Counted from the first letter of the stretch, positions 39,752 to 48,781 are shown. The stretch is DNA of 64,000 nucleotides from Microbacterium aoyamense (GCF_023155855.1 NZ_JAKNUT010000003.1:124001-188000); one strand, 5' to 3'. The notes: generated from the sequence alone by a model not told the origin. Translations and numbers: made by a program.

Positions 39752-41134
39752 ATGCCCGCAGAACCCGATGTCGTGACGGCGCTCGTCGCCCGGTTGAGGC
39801 CCGATCAGGTGCTGAGAGGCGAGGGAGAGCGCGACGCGTACGCGCACGACGACGCCGAATGGGCGGAGTTCCATCGCCCGATCGCGGTCGTGCTCGCCGA
39901 GACGACGGGTGAGGTGGCGGCGACCGTCCGGCTCGCGGCCGAGCACGGCGTCAGCGTCGTGCCGCGCGGTGCCGGCACGGGACTCTCCGGAGGCGCGAAT
40001 GCGCTGCGGAACGCGATCGTGCTGTCGCTCGAGCGCATGACACGCGTGATCGAGATCGACGCGGCGGAGCGGTTCGTCGTCGCCGAGGCCGGGGTGATCA
40101 ACGACGATCTGCGCACTGCGGTCGCCGCGCACGGGCTCTGGTACCCACCGGATCCCGCGAGCTACCGCATCTCGACGATCGGCGGCAACGCCGCGACGAA
40201 CGCGGGCGGGATCTGCTGCGTCAAGTACGGCGTGACGCGCGACTACGTCCTGGGCATGACGGTCGTCCTCGCCGACGGCGAGATCGTGCACCTGGGTCGA
40301 CGCACGGCGAAGGGCGCGACCGGCTACGATCTGACGGCGCTGCTCGTCGGCTCCGAGGGCACGCTCGGCGTCATCACCGAGCTGACCCTCAAGCTCCTTC
40401 CGCTGGGCGGTCGCGAAGAGCGCGCGATCGTCGGCTCCTTCGGATCGCTGGAGGATGCCGGGGCCGCGGTCGCCGCGATCTCAGCGGCCGGCATCGTGCC
40501 GTCGGCGCTCGAGCTCATCGACGAGACGTGTCTGCGGGCGGTCGACGACTGGCAGGGGCTGGGGCTGCCGCACGGTGCAGCGGCGCTCCTGCTCTCGACC
40601 GTGGACGAGGTGGGCGACGTCGGCGCGGGGCACGCGGCATCCATCGCCCTTCTCATGGCCGAAGCCGGAGCGCTCGGCGTGGAGCAGGCGGCCGTCGCCG
40701 AGGAGATCGAGCGGCTCTTCCTCGCCCGTCGGCTCGCCTACCCGGCGCTCGAACGGCTGGGGCCGGTGCTCACGGAGGACATCTGCGTGCCCCGCACCGC
40801 GGTGCCCGAGATGCTCGGCCGCATCCGCGACACGGCCAGGGCGCACGATGTCGTCATCGCGACCATCGCGCATGCCGGCGACGGCAACCTGCATCCGCTC
40901 ATCATCGCGCCGGAGGGCGATGACGCGGCCAAGGCCCGTGCCAAGCGCGCGTTCGACCGCATCGTCGACGATTGTCGCGCGCTGGGCGGCACCGTGACGG
41001 GCGAGCACGGCGTGGGGCTGCTCAAGCTCCCCGGAGCCCGCATCGAGCTCGGAGATCGCGTGCTCGCGATGCACCGCGACATCAAGGCGGCGGTCGATCC
41101 GCGGGGGACCCTCAACCCCGGCAAGGCCTTCTAG
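39752..41134 (+). CDS. FAD-linked oxidase (GlcD/D-lactate dehydrogenase type), 460 aa
   Basis: The FAD-binding PCMH domain has PRGAGTGLSGGANA (about 71-84) and STIGGNAATNAGGICCVKYGVTRDYVLGM. The C-terminal FAD-oxidase domain ends with HAGDGNLHPLII and the VTGEHGVGLLKL signature. It oxidises a 2-hydroxy acid such as glycolate or D-lactate. GlcE and GlcF partners are not adjacent, so it may act alone or with a distant electron acceptor. It is divergent from threonine aldolase. Confidence 0.88.
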   Translation: MPAEPDVVTALVARLRPDQVLRGEGERDAYAHDDAEWAEFHRPIAVVLAETTGEVAATVRLAAEHGVSVVPRGAGTGLSGGANALRNAIVLSLERMTRVIEIDAAERFVVAEAGVINDDLRTAVAAHGLWYPPDPASYRISTIGGNAATNAGGICCVKYGVTRDYVLGMTVVLADGEIVHLGRRTAKGATGYDLTALLVGSEGTLGVITELTLKLLPLGGREERAIVGSFGSLEDAGAAVAAISAAGIVPSALELIDETCLRAVDDWQGLGLPHGAAALLLSTVDEVGDVGAGHAASIALLMAEAGALGVEQAAVAEEIERLFLARRLAYPALERLGPVLTEDICVPRTAVPEMLGRIRDTARAHDVVIATIAHAGDGNLHPLIIAPEGDDAAKARAKRAFDRIVDDCRALGGTVTGEHGVGLLKLPGARIELGDRVLAMHRDIKAAVDPRGTLNPGKAF

Positions 41135-41940
41135 CGCGCGAGCCACCGCAGGAGCACGTCGTCGAACGCCTTCGGCTGCTCGATGTTCGTCGCATGCCCC
41201 GCCTTCTCGATGACGGCCGACTCGGCGAGTGGCGAGAGCGATGCCGCGGCCGCCGCGTGCTCGCACGGCCAGAAGTCGCTTTCGCGTCCGGCGACGAAGA
41301 GGGCCGGCACGGTCACCGCAGCGATCGCCGGGCGCCAGTCGCGCCGGGCGTGGTCGTTCAACAGTTCGAGCTCTGCCGCGGTGAAACCCGCCTTCGCGGC
41401 CTTGAGGTCCATCGCCGCCACGAGGCGCGCGATGCGCACCGGGCCCTTCGAGGCGATCGAGTGGCGGCCGGGATCGGGAACGCCCGCTGCGAAGAGCGTG
41501 TCCGCGGTGGATTCGTCGTAGCCGTAGAACCCGAACGGCCAGTCGGCGGTGTTCAGCATCTTGGGCGTCTGGTCGACGATGACGATGTCGCGGATGCCGC
41601 CCGTCCGGCCGGCGCTCGCGAGCGCCCAGATCGAGTTGCCGCCCTGCGATTGACCGACCACGGTCGCGTCCTGCACGCCGAGGGCGGCGATCGCATCGGC
41701 GATGTCGGCACCGTGGCGCTCCATCGTGTGCGAACCGTCCGGTCCGACGTCGGACCCCCCGTGACCTCGTCGGTCGAGAGCGATGACACGGTGACCCGCT
41801 CGCTCGAGCGCTTTGAGCTGGGGCTTCCAGCTCGTCGCAGGCGCCTTGAAGCCCGCGACGAGCAGCACGGGACGACCTGCGGGATCGCCGGAGTCGAGGT
41901 AATTCAGCCGCACGCCGTCGGACGCGATGAGGTCGGGCAT
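41131..41940 (-). CDS. Alpha/beta hydrolase, 269 aa
   Basis: Oxyanion region VLLVAGFKAPATSWKPQ, nucleophile elbow VVGQSQGGNSIW, acid LFVAGRESDFWP and final His in EKAGHATNIEQP make a complete triad of the epoxide hydrolase/haloperoxidase-like fold. Substrate is unknown. It overlaps the convergent oxidase gene by 4 bases. TAGTCT and GAGGAG directly before the ATG suggest its own start signal inside the tail of the SDR gene. Confidence 0.83.
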   Translation of the reverse strand: MPDLIASDGVRLNYLDSGDPAGRPVLLVAGFKAPATSWKPQLKALERAGHRVIALDRRGHGGSDVGPDGSHTMERHGADIADAIAALGVQDATVVGQSQGGNSIWALASAGRTGGIRDIVIVDQTPKMLNTADWPFGFYGYDESTADTLFAAGVPDPGRHSIASKGPVRIARLVAAMDLKAAKAGFTAAELELLNDHARRDWRPAIAAVTVPALFVAGRESDFWPCEHAAAAASLSPLAESAVIEKAGHATNIEQPKAFDDVLLRWLAR

Positions 41941-41946
41941 CTCCTC

Positions 41947-41952
41947 AGACTA
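41947..41952 (-). promoter_or_regulatory. -10 hexamer TAGTCT, six bases before the hydrolase ATG
   Basis: The six-base gap is GAGGAG, so both leaderless initiation and a too-close Shine-Dalgarno are possible. Confidence 0.4.
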
Positions 41953-42600
41953 CGAGAGCTCGACGATCGTGTCGTTGACCTCGGCGGCGGGTGCGTCCCA
42001 CAGGCCGACATACGCCTGTGCGAGGGTGTCTTCGAGACCCGCGAGCGCCTTCACACGGAAGACGACGGATGCCGCGGCGAGGGGTTCGCCGGCATCCCTC
42101 GCCGCCTTCGCGAAGCCCTGCGCGACGGCGCGCGTCCACGCTTCGCTCGCGGCCTTCACCGCGGCGTAGTTCGCACCACCGGCGAGAGGGCGCGCGACGG
42201 CGGTGGACGACACGATCGCGACGCGTGCCGCGGGAGAGGCCCGGAGGCCCTCGTCGAATGATCGCGTGACGTGACGAAGCGCCGTCAGCGACTGCGCCAG
42301 GACGTCGAAGTCGTCGTCGGTCTGACCCGCGAGGCCGCCGCCGCCGCGCCATCCGCCCACCAGGTGCAGGATGCCGTCGACCGGCCCGACCTTCGCCGCC
42401 AGCGCGTCGACCGCCCCGGCGTCGGTCAGGTCGAACACCTCGATCTCGGCGCCGGCACCCGAGACCTCCGCGAGGCGGTCGGCGGATCGACCGACCGCGA
42501 CGACCCGTGCTCCGGCCCCCACCAGGGCACGGGTCGCTGCGAGGCCGGACGTGCTGGACGCGCCGGCGATCAGGACTGTGAGACCCGAGAGGTCAGGCAT
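41950..42600 (-). CDS. Short-chain dehydrogenase/reductase, 216 aa
   Basis: The cofactor motif is altered: VLIAGASSTSGLAATRAL (GASSTSG rather than GxxxGxG). The catalytic Ser is in VAIVSSTAVA and the YxxxK motif is NYAAVKAASEAW. The protein is shorter than most SDRs (about 250). It overlaps the DUF6421 gene by 8 bases and is likely co-translated with it, so they may serve one pathway. Substrate is unknown. Confidence 0.82.
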   Translation of the reverse strand: MPDLSGLTVLIAGASSTSGLAATRALVGAGARVVAVGRSADRLAEVSGAGAEIEVFDLTDAGAVDALAAKVGPVDGILHLVGGWRGGGGLAGQTDDDFDVLAQSLTALRHVTRSFDEGLRASPAARVAIVSSTAVARPLAGGANYAAVKAASEAWTRAVAQGFAKAARDAGEPLAAASVVFRVKALAGLEDTLAQAYVGLWDAPAAEVNDTIVELS

Positions 42601-43999
42601 CCTCGCCGCGGATCCCCACGGTCGACTCGATGACGGGCCGCATCTTCTTCTCGAGCGCCTCGAAGAACATCGACAGCGGGAACTCGTCGTCCATCACGGC
42701 GTCGGTGTACCCCTTCGGCGCACCCGCGAGGATCTCGTCGGGCAGGCCGCGCGCCCACTGCGACGCCGGGTTCGGGGTCAGGACGCTGCGCACGAGCTCG
42801 TAGGCGGCGAGCCAGTGCGCCGTCTTCGGGCGGTCGATAGAGCGCCAGTAGAGCTCGTCGATCGCGTCGCCGAGCGCGACGACGGCGGCGGGCACCTCGT
42901 CCCAGTCGAACGCGAGCGCCGTGTCGGTCCAGTGCAGCACGCCGCGCTGATGCAGCCACGCGAAGAGCAGCTGACCGCCGAGGCCGTCGTAGTTGCGCAC
43001 ACGCGTGCCGGTGATCGAGAAGCGGAAGATGCGGTCGAAGATGACCGCGTACTGCACGAGCACCGCGTGCTCGAGCATCTCGGCCTCGGTCGCGCTGAGG
43101 TCGTCCTGCGCGCGCAGGCGCGCCGTGATCGCGACGCATTCGCGGAACGCCGTGAGGTCGCAGCGGAGCTCTTCGAGCGAGTACAGGAAGAACGGCATGC
43201 GCTGCTTGATCATGAACGGATCGAACGGCAGATCACCGCGCATGTGGGTGCGGTCGTGGATGATGTCCCACATCACGAAGGTCTTCTCGGTGAGCTGCTG
43301 GTCATCCAGCATCCGCGCCGCGTCGGCGGGCAGTTCGAGCTTCGTGATCTCGGCCGCCGCGCGTGTGACGCGACGGTACCGGGCCGCCTCGCGGTCCTGG
43401 AAGATCGCACCCCACGTGAACGTGGGGATCTCGCGCATCGCGACCGTCTCGGGGAACAACACGGCGGAGTTCGTGTCGTAGCCGGGCGTGAAGTCCACGA
43501 GCCGAAGGCTCACGAAGAGGCGGTTCGTGTACTCGGTCTCGAGCTGCGCGATGAACTCGGGCCAGATCGCCTGCACGATGAGCGCCTCGACGAACCGGTT
43601 GGCTGAGCCGTTCTGCGTGTACATCGGGAAGACGACGAGGTGACGGATGCCGTCGACCCGGTGCTGCTGCGGCTGGAACGCCACGAGCGAGTCGTAGAAG
43701 TCGGGCACACCGAAGCCCCCGTCGGCCCAGCGCTCGAAGTCGTGAGCGCTCGCGGCGAGATACTCGGCGTCATGCGGGAAGCGCGGCGTGAGGGCGCGGA
43801 TCGACGCGACGATCGTCTCGACGGCGACGCGCGCGTCGGCGTGGTCGGATGCCTCGGGGATCGAACCGTCTTTGATCTGGATGCCCTGAAGGGCGATCGC
43901 GGCATCCTTCAGCCGCAGCCACTCGATGCTGGTCTCGACGGCGTCCTCCACGACCTCGGGTTCGCCGACGATGACGTTCGTGTGCTGAGTCATGGACAT
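42593..43999 (-). CDS. DUF6421 family protein, 468 aa, function unknown
   Basis: The whole length matches what I know of the actinobacterial DUF6421 family: VVFPMYTQNGSANRFVEALI, VMWDIIHDRTHMRGDLPFDPFMIKQRMPFF and QLLFAWLHQRGVL. The HDRTH cluster (His-Asp-Arg-Thr-His) resembles a metal or active site, but no activity has been assigned. GGAGGTCCCC lies directly before ATG 43999, which fixes the start. It heads a minus-strand operon with the SDR. Confidence 0.8.
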   Translation of the reverse strand: MSMTQHTNVIVGEPEVVEDAVETSIEWLRLKDAAIALQGIQIKDGSIPEASDHADARVAVETIVASIRALTPRFPHDAEYLAASAHDFERWADGGFGVPDFYDSLVAFQPQQHRVDGIRHLVVFPMYTQNGSANRFVEALIVQAIWPEFIAQLETEYTNRLFVSLRLVDFTPGYDTNSAVLFPETVAMREIPTFTWGAIFQDREAARYRRVTRAAAEITKLELPADAARMLDDQQLTEKTFVMWDIIHDRTHMRGDLPFDPFMIKQRMPFFLYSLEELRCDLTAFRECVAITARLRAQDDLSATEAEMLEHAVLVQYAVIFDRIFRFSITGTRVRNYDGLGGQLLFAWLHQRGVLHWTDTALAFDWDEVPAAVVALGDAIDELYWRSIDRPKTAHWLAAYELVRSVLTPNPASQWARGLPDEILAGAPKGYTDAVMDDEFPLSMFFEALEKKMRPVIESTVGIRGEDA

Positions 44000-44044
44000 G
44001 GGGACCTCCGATCGGGGTGAGGAAAAGCGGTGTGCGGTGCTGCG

Positions 44045-44073
44045 ATTCTAACGGAATCCCTACGGGGGACGAA
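44045..44073 (-). promoter_or_regulatory. Promoter of the DUF6421-SDR operon
   Basis: TTCGTC (44073-44068) and TAGAAT (44050-44045) are 17 bases apart on the minus strand, leaving a leader of about 38 bases with the Shine-Dalgarno. Confidence 0.45.
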
Positions 44074-44079
44074 TTGCAC

Positions 44080-44098
44080 TGCCGGAAGTTTTCCGGTA
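44080..44098. promoter_or_regulatory. Palindrome CCGGAA-GTT-TTCCGG, Lrp operator candidate
   Basis: Perfect 6-base arms (44082-44087, 44091-44096), extended by an outer T-A pair. It lies 5 bases before the -10 of the lrp-like gene and upstream of the divergent DUF6421 promoter. Lrp/AsnC proteins commonly bind such sites and regulate themselves. Confidence 0.55.
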
Positions 44099-44103
44099 GA
44101 TGC

Positions 44104-44109
44104 TACGAT
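44104..44109 (+). promoter_or_regulatory. -10 hexamer TACGAT, leaderless geometry
   Basis: It ends six bases before ATG 44116 of the lrp-like gene. Confidence 0.55.
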
Positions 44110-44115
44110 CGCCCC

Positions 44116-44583
44116 ATGAGAGCGCTGGGGGAGCGCATCGATGACGACGTCGACGCGCGCATTGTGAAGGCTGTATCCGTGGATGGGCGGGCCACGCTCG
44201 CCGATATCTCGCAGGCGGTGGGGTTGGGGATCTCCGCCGTCCAGGCGCGCGTGCGCAGGCTCGAGCATCGCGGCGTGATCACGGGATACCGCGCTGTCGT
44301 CGACGCCGAGGCGGTCGGCAAGCCGCTCTCGGCGTTCATCGAGATCACTCCGCTCGACCCCGCGCAGCCCGACGACGCGCCGGAGCTCCTCGAACACCTC
44401 GCCGAGATCGAGGCCTGCCACTCGATCGCGGGCGACGCGAGCTACATGCTCTTCGTACGCGTCGCGACGCCGCGCGATCTCGAGACGTTGATCCGCGACA
44501 TCCGTCTCGCGGCATCCGTTCGCACGCGCACGACGATCGTCCTGCAGACGTTCTTCGAGAACCGCCCGATCGCCCTCGGGTGA
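44116..44583 (+). CDS. Lrp/AsnC family transcriptional regulator, 155 aa
   Basis: N-terminal HTH at about 10-60 (IDDDVDARIVKAVSVDGRATLADISQAVG, then SAVQARVRRLEHRGVITGYRAVVD) and a C-terminal RAM ligand domain (LEHLAEIEACHSIAGDASYMLFVRVAT). It would bind an amino acid as an octamer or dimer. It faces away from DUF6421 and converges with the aldehyde dehydrogenase of the pyrimidine locus. An amino acid such as beta-alanine is a possible signal. The start is fixed by the TACGAT hexamer. Confidence 0.87.
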   Translation: MRALGERIDDDVDARIVKAVSVDGRATLADISQAVGLGISAVQARVRRLEHRGVITGYRAVVDAEAVGKPLSAFIEITPLDPAQPDDAPELLEHLAEIEACHSIAGDASYMLFVRVATPRDLETLIRDIRLAASVRTRTTIVLQTFFENRPIALG

Positions 44584-44603
44584 AGGTGGAGTCGGCGAAA
44601 CCG

Positions 44604-44654
44604 ACCGATCTCGTCGAACCGGACGTATCCACAGTGCGGCTCGACCAGATCGGT
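44604..44654. terminator. Inverted repeat between the convergent lrp-like and mmsA genes
   Basis: Arms ACCGATCT and AGATCGGT are perfect with a 35-base loop. A smaller hairpin GTCGG-CGAAA-CCGAC lies just before (44591-44605). Either could end both transcripts. Confidence 0.4.
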
Positions 44655-44676
44655 ATGGTTCGCGACCCGGCTCGAC

Positions 44677-46170
44677 TCAATCGTGCTGGGGGAAGCCCAG
44701 GTTCAGGCCGCCGTGCGACGGGTCCAGCCAGCGCGAGGTCACGGCCTTCTCGGCGGTGAAGAACTCGAAGCCGTGCGGGCCGTACGCCTTCGCGTCACCG
44801 AAGAGCGAGGCCTTCCAGCCGCCGAACGAGTGGTACGCGACCGGCACGGGGATCGGCACGTTGATGCCGATCATGCCGACCGTGGCCTCGCGCTGGAAGC
44901 GCCGGGCGGCGCCGCCGTCGTTCGTGAAGATCGCCGTGCCGTTGCCGTAGAGGCTGCCGTTGATGATGCCCAGGCCCTCTTCGTAGCCGTCGACGCGCAC
45001 GACCGACAGGACCGGTCCGAAGATCTCGTCGGTGTAGACGGTGGATGACGTCGGCACCTTGTCGATGAGGGTCGGTCCGAGCCAGAACCCGTTGGGGTCG
45101 CCGTCGATCTCGACGCCGCGGCCGTCGACCACGACATCCGCTCCGTCGGCACCCGCGACGTCGATGTACGACGCGACCTTGTCGCGGTGCACCTTCGTGA
45201 TGAGCGGGCCCATGTCGCAGCCGCGCGTGCCGTCGCCCGTGCGGAGCGTGCCCATGCGCTCGGCGACCTTCGCGACGAGCTCGTCGGCGATGGAGTCCAC
45301 CGCGAGCACCACCGAGATCGCCATGCAGCGCTCGCCGGCCGAGCCGAAGCCCGCGTTGACGGCGGCATCGGCGGCGAGGTCGAGGTCGGCGTCGGGCAGG
45401 ACGAGCATGTGGTTCTTCGCGCCGCCGAGGGCCTGCACGCGCTTGCCGTGCCCCGTCGCCGTCTCGTACACGTACTTGGCGATGGGCGTCGAGCCCACGA
45501 ACGAGATCGAGCGGACGTCGGGGTGCTCGAGCAGGGCATCCACCGCCTCCTTATCGCCGTGCACGACGTTGAGCACGCCGTCGGGCAGGCCGGCCTCGGT
45601 CATGAGGGCGGCGAGCCAGTTCGCGGCCGTCGGGTCCTTCTCGCTGGGCTTGAGGATGACCGCGTTGCCCGCCGCGATCGCGATCGAGAAGAACCACAGC
45701 GGCACCATCGCCGGGAAGTTGAAGGGGCTGATGATGCCCACGACGCCGAGCGGCTGGCGCAGCGTGTAGACGTCGATGCCCGTCGAGACGTTCTCGGAGT
45801 ACGCGCCCTTCGTGAGGTGACCGAGGCCGCACGCGAACTCGACGACCTCCATGCCGCGGGCGATCTCGCCGAGCGCGTCGGAGATCACCTTTCCGTGCTC
45901 GGCTGTGAGGATCGCCGCGAGCTCGTCCTTGCGCTCGTTGAGCAGCTCGCGGAACGCGAACATGACCGCGGTGCGCTTGGAGATCGAGGCATCGCGCCAC
46001 GATTCCGCGGCCGCGGAGGCGATGTCGACCGCCGACGCGACGTCAGCCGTCGAGGCGAACCGCACCTGCTTCTGCACCGTGCCCAGTGCGGGGTTGTAGA
46101 CGTCGCCCGTGCGCGTCGAGGTGCCGGCCCATGTGGCGCCGCCGACCCAGTGGTCGAGTGTGTCGGTCAT
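44677..46170 (-). CDS. mmsA: CoA-acylating methylmalonate/malonate semialdehyde dehydrogenase, 497 aa
   Basis: Aldehyde dehydrogenase fold with Cys282 in GSAGERCMAISV, NAD contact PFNFPAMVPLWF and the segment ALGGAKNHMLVLPD. In this segment Asn replaces the general-base Glu of ordinary aldehyde dehydrogenases, the hallmark of the CoA-dependent MmsA group. It converts malonate or methylmalonate semialdehyde to acetyl- or propionyl-CoA. Directly after the aminotransferase (18-base gap), it completes the lower pathway from beta-alanine or beta-aminoisobutyrate. Confidence 0.92.
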   Translation of the reverse strand: MTDTLDHWVGGATWAGTSTRTGDVYNPALGTVQKQVRFASTADVASAVDIASAAAESWRDASISKRTAVMFAFRELLNERKDELAAILTAEHGKVISDALGEIARGMEVVEFACGLGHLTKGAYSENVSTGIDVYTLRQPLGVVGIISPFNFPAMVPLWFFSIAIAAGNAVILKPSEKDPTAANWLAALMTEAGLPDGVLNVVHGDKEAVDALLEHPDVRSISFVGSTPIAKYVYETATGHGKRVQALGGAKNHMLVLPDADLDLAADAAVNAGFGSAGERCMAISVVLAVDSIADELVAKVAERMGTLRTGDGTRGCDMGPLITKVHRDKVASYIDVAGADGADVVVDGRGVEIDGDPNGFWLGPTLIDKVPTSSTVYTDEIFGPVLSVVRVDGYEEGLGIINGSLYGNGTAIFTNDGGAARRFQREATVGMIGINVPIPVPVAYHSFGGWKASLFGDAKAYGPHGFEFFTAEKAVTSRWLDPSHGGLNLGFPQHD

Positions 46171-46188
46171 GAGGATGTTCCTTTCGGT

Positions 46189-47496
46189 TCACGCCGAGAC
46201 GGCGGAGAACGCTTCGTCGTAGATGTCGAGGGCGCGCGCGACCTCGTCGTCGGTCACGACGCACGGCGGTACGACGTGAATGCGGTTGTCGGCCGAGAAG
46301 GGCATGAGCCCGCGCGCGGTCATCGCGGACTTGAGTCGACCGATGACGTCGGCGCCGACGGGTTCGCGCGTCGCGCGATCGGTGACGAGGTCGAGCGCCC
46401 AGAAGACGCCCTCGCCGCGCACCTCGCCGATCATCGCGTGCTTCTCGGCGAGGGCTGCGAGCCCGGGCCCGATGACGTCGGCGCCGACGCGGCGCGCGTT
46501 CTCGACGATGCCTTCGGACTCCATTGCGTCGATCGAGGCGACGATGGATGCCGCGGCCAGCGGGTGCCCCGAGTACGTGAGGCCCCCGGGGAAGACGCGG
46601 TCGTCGAACGTCGCCGAGATCTCGTCGGAGATGATGACGCCGCCCACGGGCACGTAGCCGGAGTTGACGCCCTTGGCGAAGGTGATCAGGTCGGGCACGA
46701 CGTCGTAGCCCTCGAAGGCGAACCAACGGCCCGTGCGGCCGAAGCCCGCCATGACCTCGTCGAGGATGAGGATGATGCCGTAGCGGTCGCACAGGGCGCG
46801 CACGCCCGCGAGGTAGCCGGGCGGCGGGATCATGATGCCGGCCGTACCGGGCACGGACTCGAGCAGGATCGCCGCGATCGTCTGCGGGCCCTCGGACTGG
46901 ATGACCCGCTCGAGGTGGTGCAGGGCGCGCGCCGACTCCTCTTCAGGCGTCGTCGCCCAGAACTCGGAGCGGTAGAGGAACGGACCGAAGAAGTGCACGT
47001 GACCGCGGGCGAACTGGTTCGGCATCCGTCGCCAGTCACCGGTCGCGACGATCGCGCCGCCCGTGTTGCCGTGGTAGCTGCGGTAGGTCGACAGGACCGC
47101 GTCGCGGCCCGTGTGCAGGCGCGCCATGCGGATCGCGTTCTCGTTCGCGTCGGCGCCGCCGTTGGTGAAGAAGACCTTCTTGAAGCCGGCGGGCGTCTTC
47201 GACAGGATGCGCTGCGCCGCCTGCCCGCGCGTGAGGTTCGCCGTCGCGGGCCCGATCGTCGAGAGGGTCGCGGCCTGCTCCTGGATCGCCTTCACGATCG
47301 CGGGATGCTGGTGCCCGATGTTGACGTTGACGAGCTGGCTCGAGAAGTCGAGGTAGCGGTTGCCCGCGAAGTCCCAGACCTCGGTGCCGAGGCCGCCCGC
47401 GATGACGGGCAGCTTGAGCGAGGCCTGCGCCGACCACGAGTGGAAGACGTACTCCCGATCGAGTGCGGTCGCCGCCTGATCCAGGTCATCGGTCAT
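46189..47496 (-). CDS. Class III omega-aminotransferase (beta-alanine:pyruvate type), 435 aa
   Basis: PLP Schiff-base Lys275 in LITFAKGVNSGY, Asp246 in LILDEVMAGFGRTG, and the phosphate site FFTNGGADANENAIRMAR. Class III enzymes act on omega-amino groups; with neighbours that make beta-alanine this one most likely yields malonate semialdehyde. ATG 47496 with GGAAGGA upstream is preferred over an in-frame ATG 11 codons earlier. It follows a strong hairpin, so it may have its own transcript or partial read-through. Confidence 0.9.
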   Translation of the reverse strand: MTDDLDQAATALDREYVFHSWSAQASLKLPVIAGGLGTEVWDFAGNRYLDFSSQLVNVNIGHQHPAIVKAIQEQAATLSTIGPATANLTRGQAAQRILSKTPAGFKKVFFTNGGADANENAIRMARLHTGRDAVLSTYRSYHGNTGGAIVATGDWRRMPNQFARGHVHFFGPFLYRSEFWATTPEEESARALHHLERVIQSEGPQTIAAILLESVPGTAGIMIPPPGYLAGVRALCDRYGIILILDEVMAGFGRTGRWFAFEGYDVVPDLITFAKGVNSGYVPVGGVIISDEISATFDDRVFPGGLTYSGHPLAAASIVASIDAMESEGIVENARRVGADVIGPGLAALAEKHAMIGEVRGEGVFWALDLVTDRATREPVGADVIGRLKSAMTARGLMPFSADNRIHVVPPCVVTDDEVARALDIYDEAFSAVSA

Positions 47497-47533
47497 GGGG
47501 GAGTCCTTCCGGGATTCGTCTGCATTCAACGGT

Positions 47534-47582
47534 GCGCGCTCGACGGCCGGGGGTCAACCGACACCCCGGCCGTCGAACGCGC
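47534..47582. terminator. Strong hairpin between the importer and aminotransferase genes
   Basis: A 12-base perfect stem (CGACGGCCGGGG / CCCCGGCCGTCG) with an 11-base loop is extended by a further GCGCG/CGCGC pairing. No U-tract follows. It would end the upstream uptake-hydrolysis operon or set a step in expression. Confidence 0.65.
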
Positions 47583-47608
47583 GTGGCGGGACGGAACGTC
47601 CGGAGCCG

Positions 47609-48781
47609 CTACTGTCCGCCCTCGGTGAGGACGACGTCGATCGGCGTGTACTCGCCGCCGACCTCGACGCCTTCCTCGGCGAGCTCGTCGAGCGCTTGCT
47701 GGATGTACTCGTTCGAGAAGGCGGATGCCGCGGGCTCGGTCGTGATGAGCTCGAGGCCGTCCTGGTTCTTGGCCGAGAGTGCTCCCGTGACCGTCTTGTC
47801 CCACGCGGCCTGGTCGATGAGACCGAAGTCGCCGCCGGCCCAGATGAGCTTGTTGACCTCGTTCATCTGCCACAGCTGGTGGACGGGACCGACGGGGAAG
47901 GCGGCCTCCGCGTTGATCGCGGCGTCGTACGTGATCGACGCCGCCTCTTCGGGATTGTCGCGTGCGAAGACCCAGCCCTTCGTGACGGCCTTGAGGAAAC
48001 GGACGGCCGCATCCGCGTAGGCGGGGTCGTCCTCGAGACGCTGGGTGTCGGCCCAGATCGCGTCCTGCAGCATGGCCCCCTCGGTGTCCTCGTACGAGAT
48101 GACGTCGAAGTCCTCGGGCTGGTAGAGCTCACCCGTCTCCGGGTTCACGACCTCGAGGATCTGCGCCCACTCGTTGTACGTCATCGCCTGCGCGGCGTCG
48201 ACGTCACGGTCGAGCAGGGCGTTCATCGAGAAGTCCTGCGTCGTGATCGAGACGCCGGTCGAGTCGAGGCCTTCGGCCGCCATCGCGGCGAAGATCTCCC
48301 ACTCGTTGCCGAAGCCCCACGAGCCGATGCGCTTGCCCTCGAAGTCGGCGACCTCGGTGATCCCGTCGCCCGCCCAGGAAACCTGCAGCGTGCCGGACTT
48401 CTGGTAGACCTGCGCGATGTCGGTCAGCTCGACGCCGCTCGTCTCGAGGGTGCCGAGCACCTTCGGGACCCACGCGATCGCGAAGTCGACGTCACCCGCG
48501 ACGAGGGCGTCCTGCGGCACGATGTCGCCGCCCGAAGGGATGATCTCGACGCTGTCGAAGCCCTCCTCCTCGAAGTAGCCCTGATCGAGTGCGACGAAGT
48601 AGCCCGCGAACTGGGCCTGCGGCAGCCACTGCAGCTGCAGACTGATGTCGGTGAGCGGCTCGAAGTCGCCTGTTCCCTCCGAGGTCTCCGGCGAAGAGCC
48701 TCCGGAGCACGCGGCGAGCGTGAGGGCCGTCACGGCGGCCAGGGACAGGGCGGCGAGGCCGCGCCCGGTGCTGTGTCTCAT
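47609..48781 (-). CDS. NMT1/THI5-like ABC substrate-binding lipoprotein, 390 aa
   Basis: Signal peptide with lipobox TLAACSGG, then QLQWLPQAQFAGYFVALDQGYFEEEGF, the NMT1/THI5-like hallmark, and GSWGFGNEWEIFAAM. Members bind pyrimidines, thiamine precursors, riboflavin or taurine-like compounds. In this operon a pyrimidine, dihydropyrimidine or hydantoin is likely. AAAGGA before ATG 48781 fixes the start; an ATG 12 codons upstream would spoil the signal peptide. Confidence 0.88.
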   Translation of the reverse strand: MRHSTGRGLAALSLAAVTALTLAACSGGSSPETSEGTGDFEPLTDISLQLQWLPQAQFAGYFVALDQGYFEEEGFDSVEIIPSGGDIVPQDALVAGDVDFAIAWVPKVLGTLETSGVELTDIAQVYQKSGTLQVSWAGDGITEVADFEGKRIGSWGFGNEWEIFAAMAAEGLDSTGVSITTQDFSMNALLDRDVDAAQAMTYNEWAQILEVVNPETGELYQPEDFDVISYEDTEGAMLQDAIWADTQRLEDDPAYADAAVRFLKAVTKGWVFARDNPEEAASITYDAAINAEAAFPVGPVHQLWQMNEVNKLIWAGGDFGLIDQAAWDKTVTGALSAKNQDGLELITTEPAASAFSNEYIQQALDELAEEGVEVGGEYTPIDVVLTEGGQ

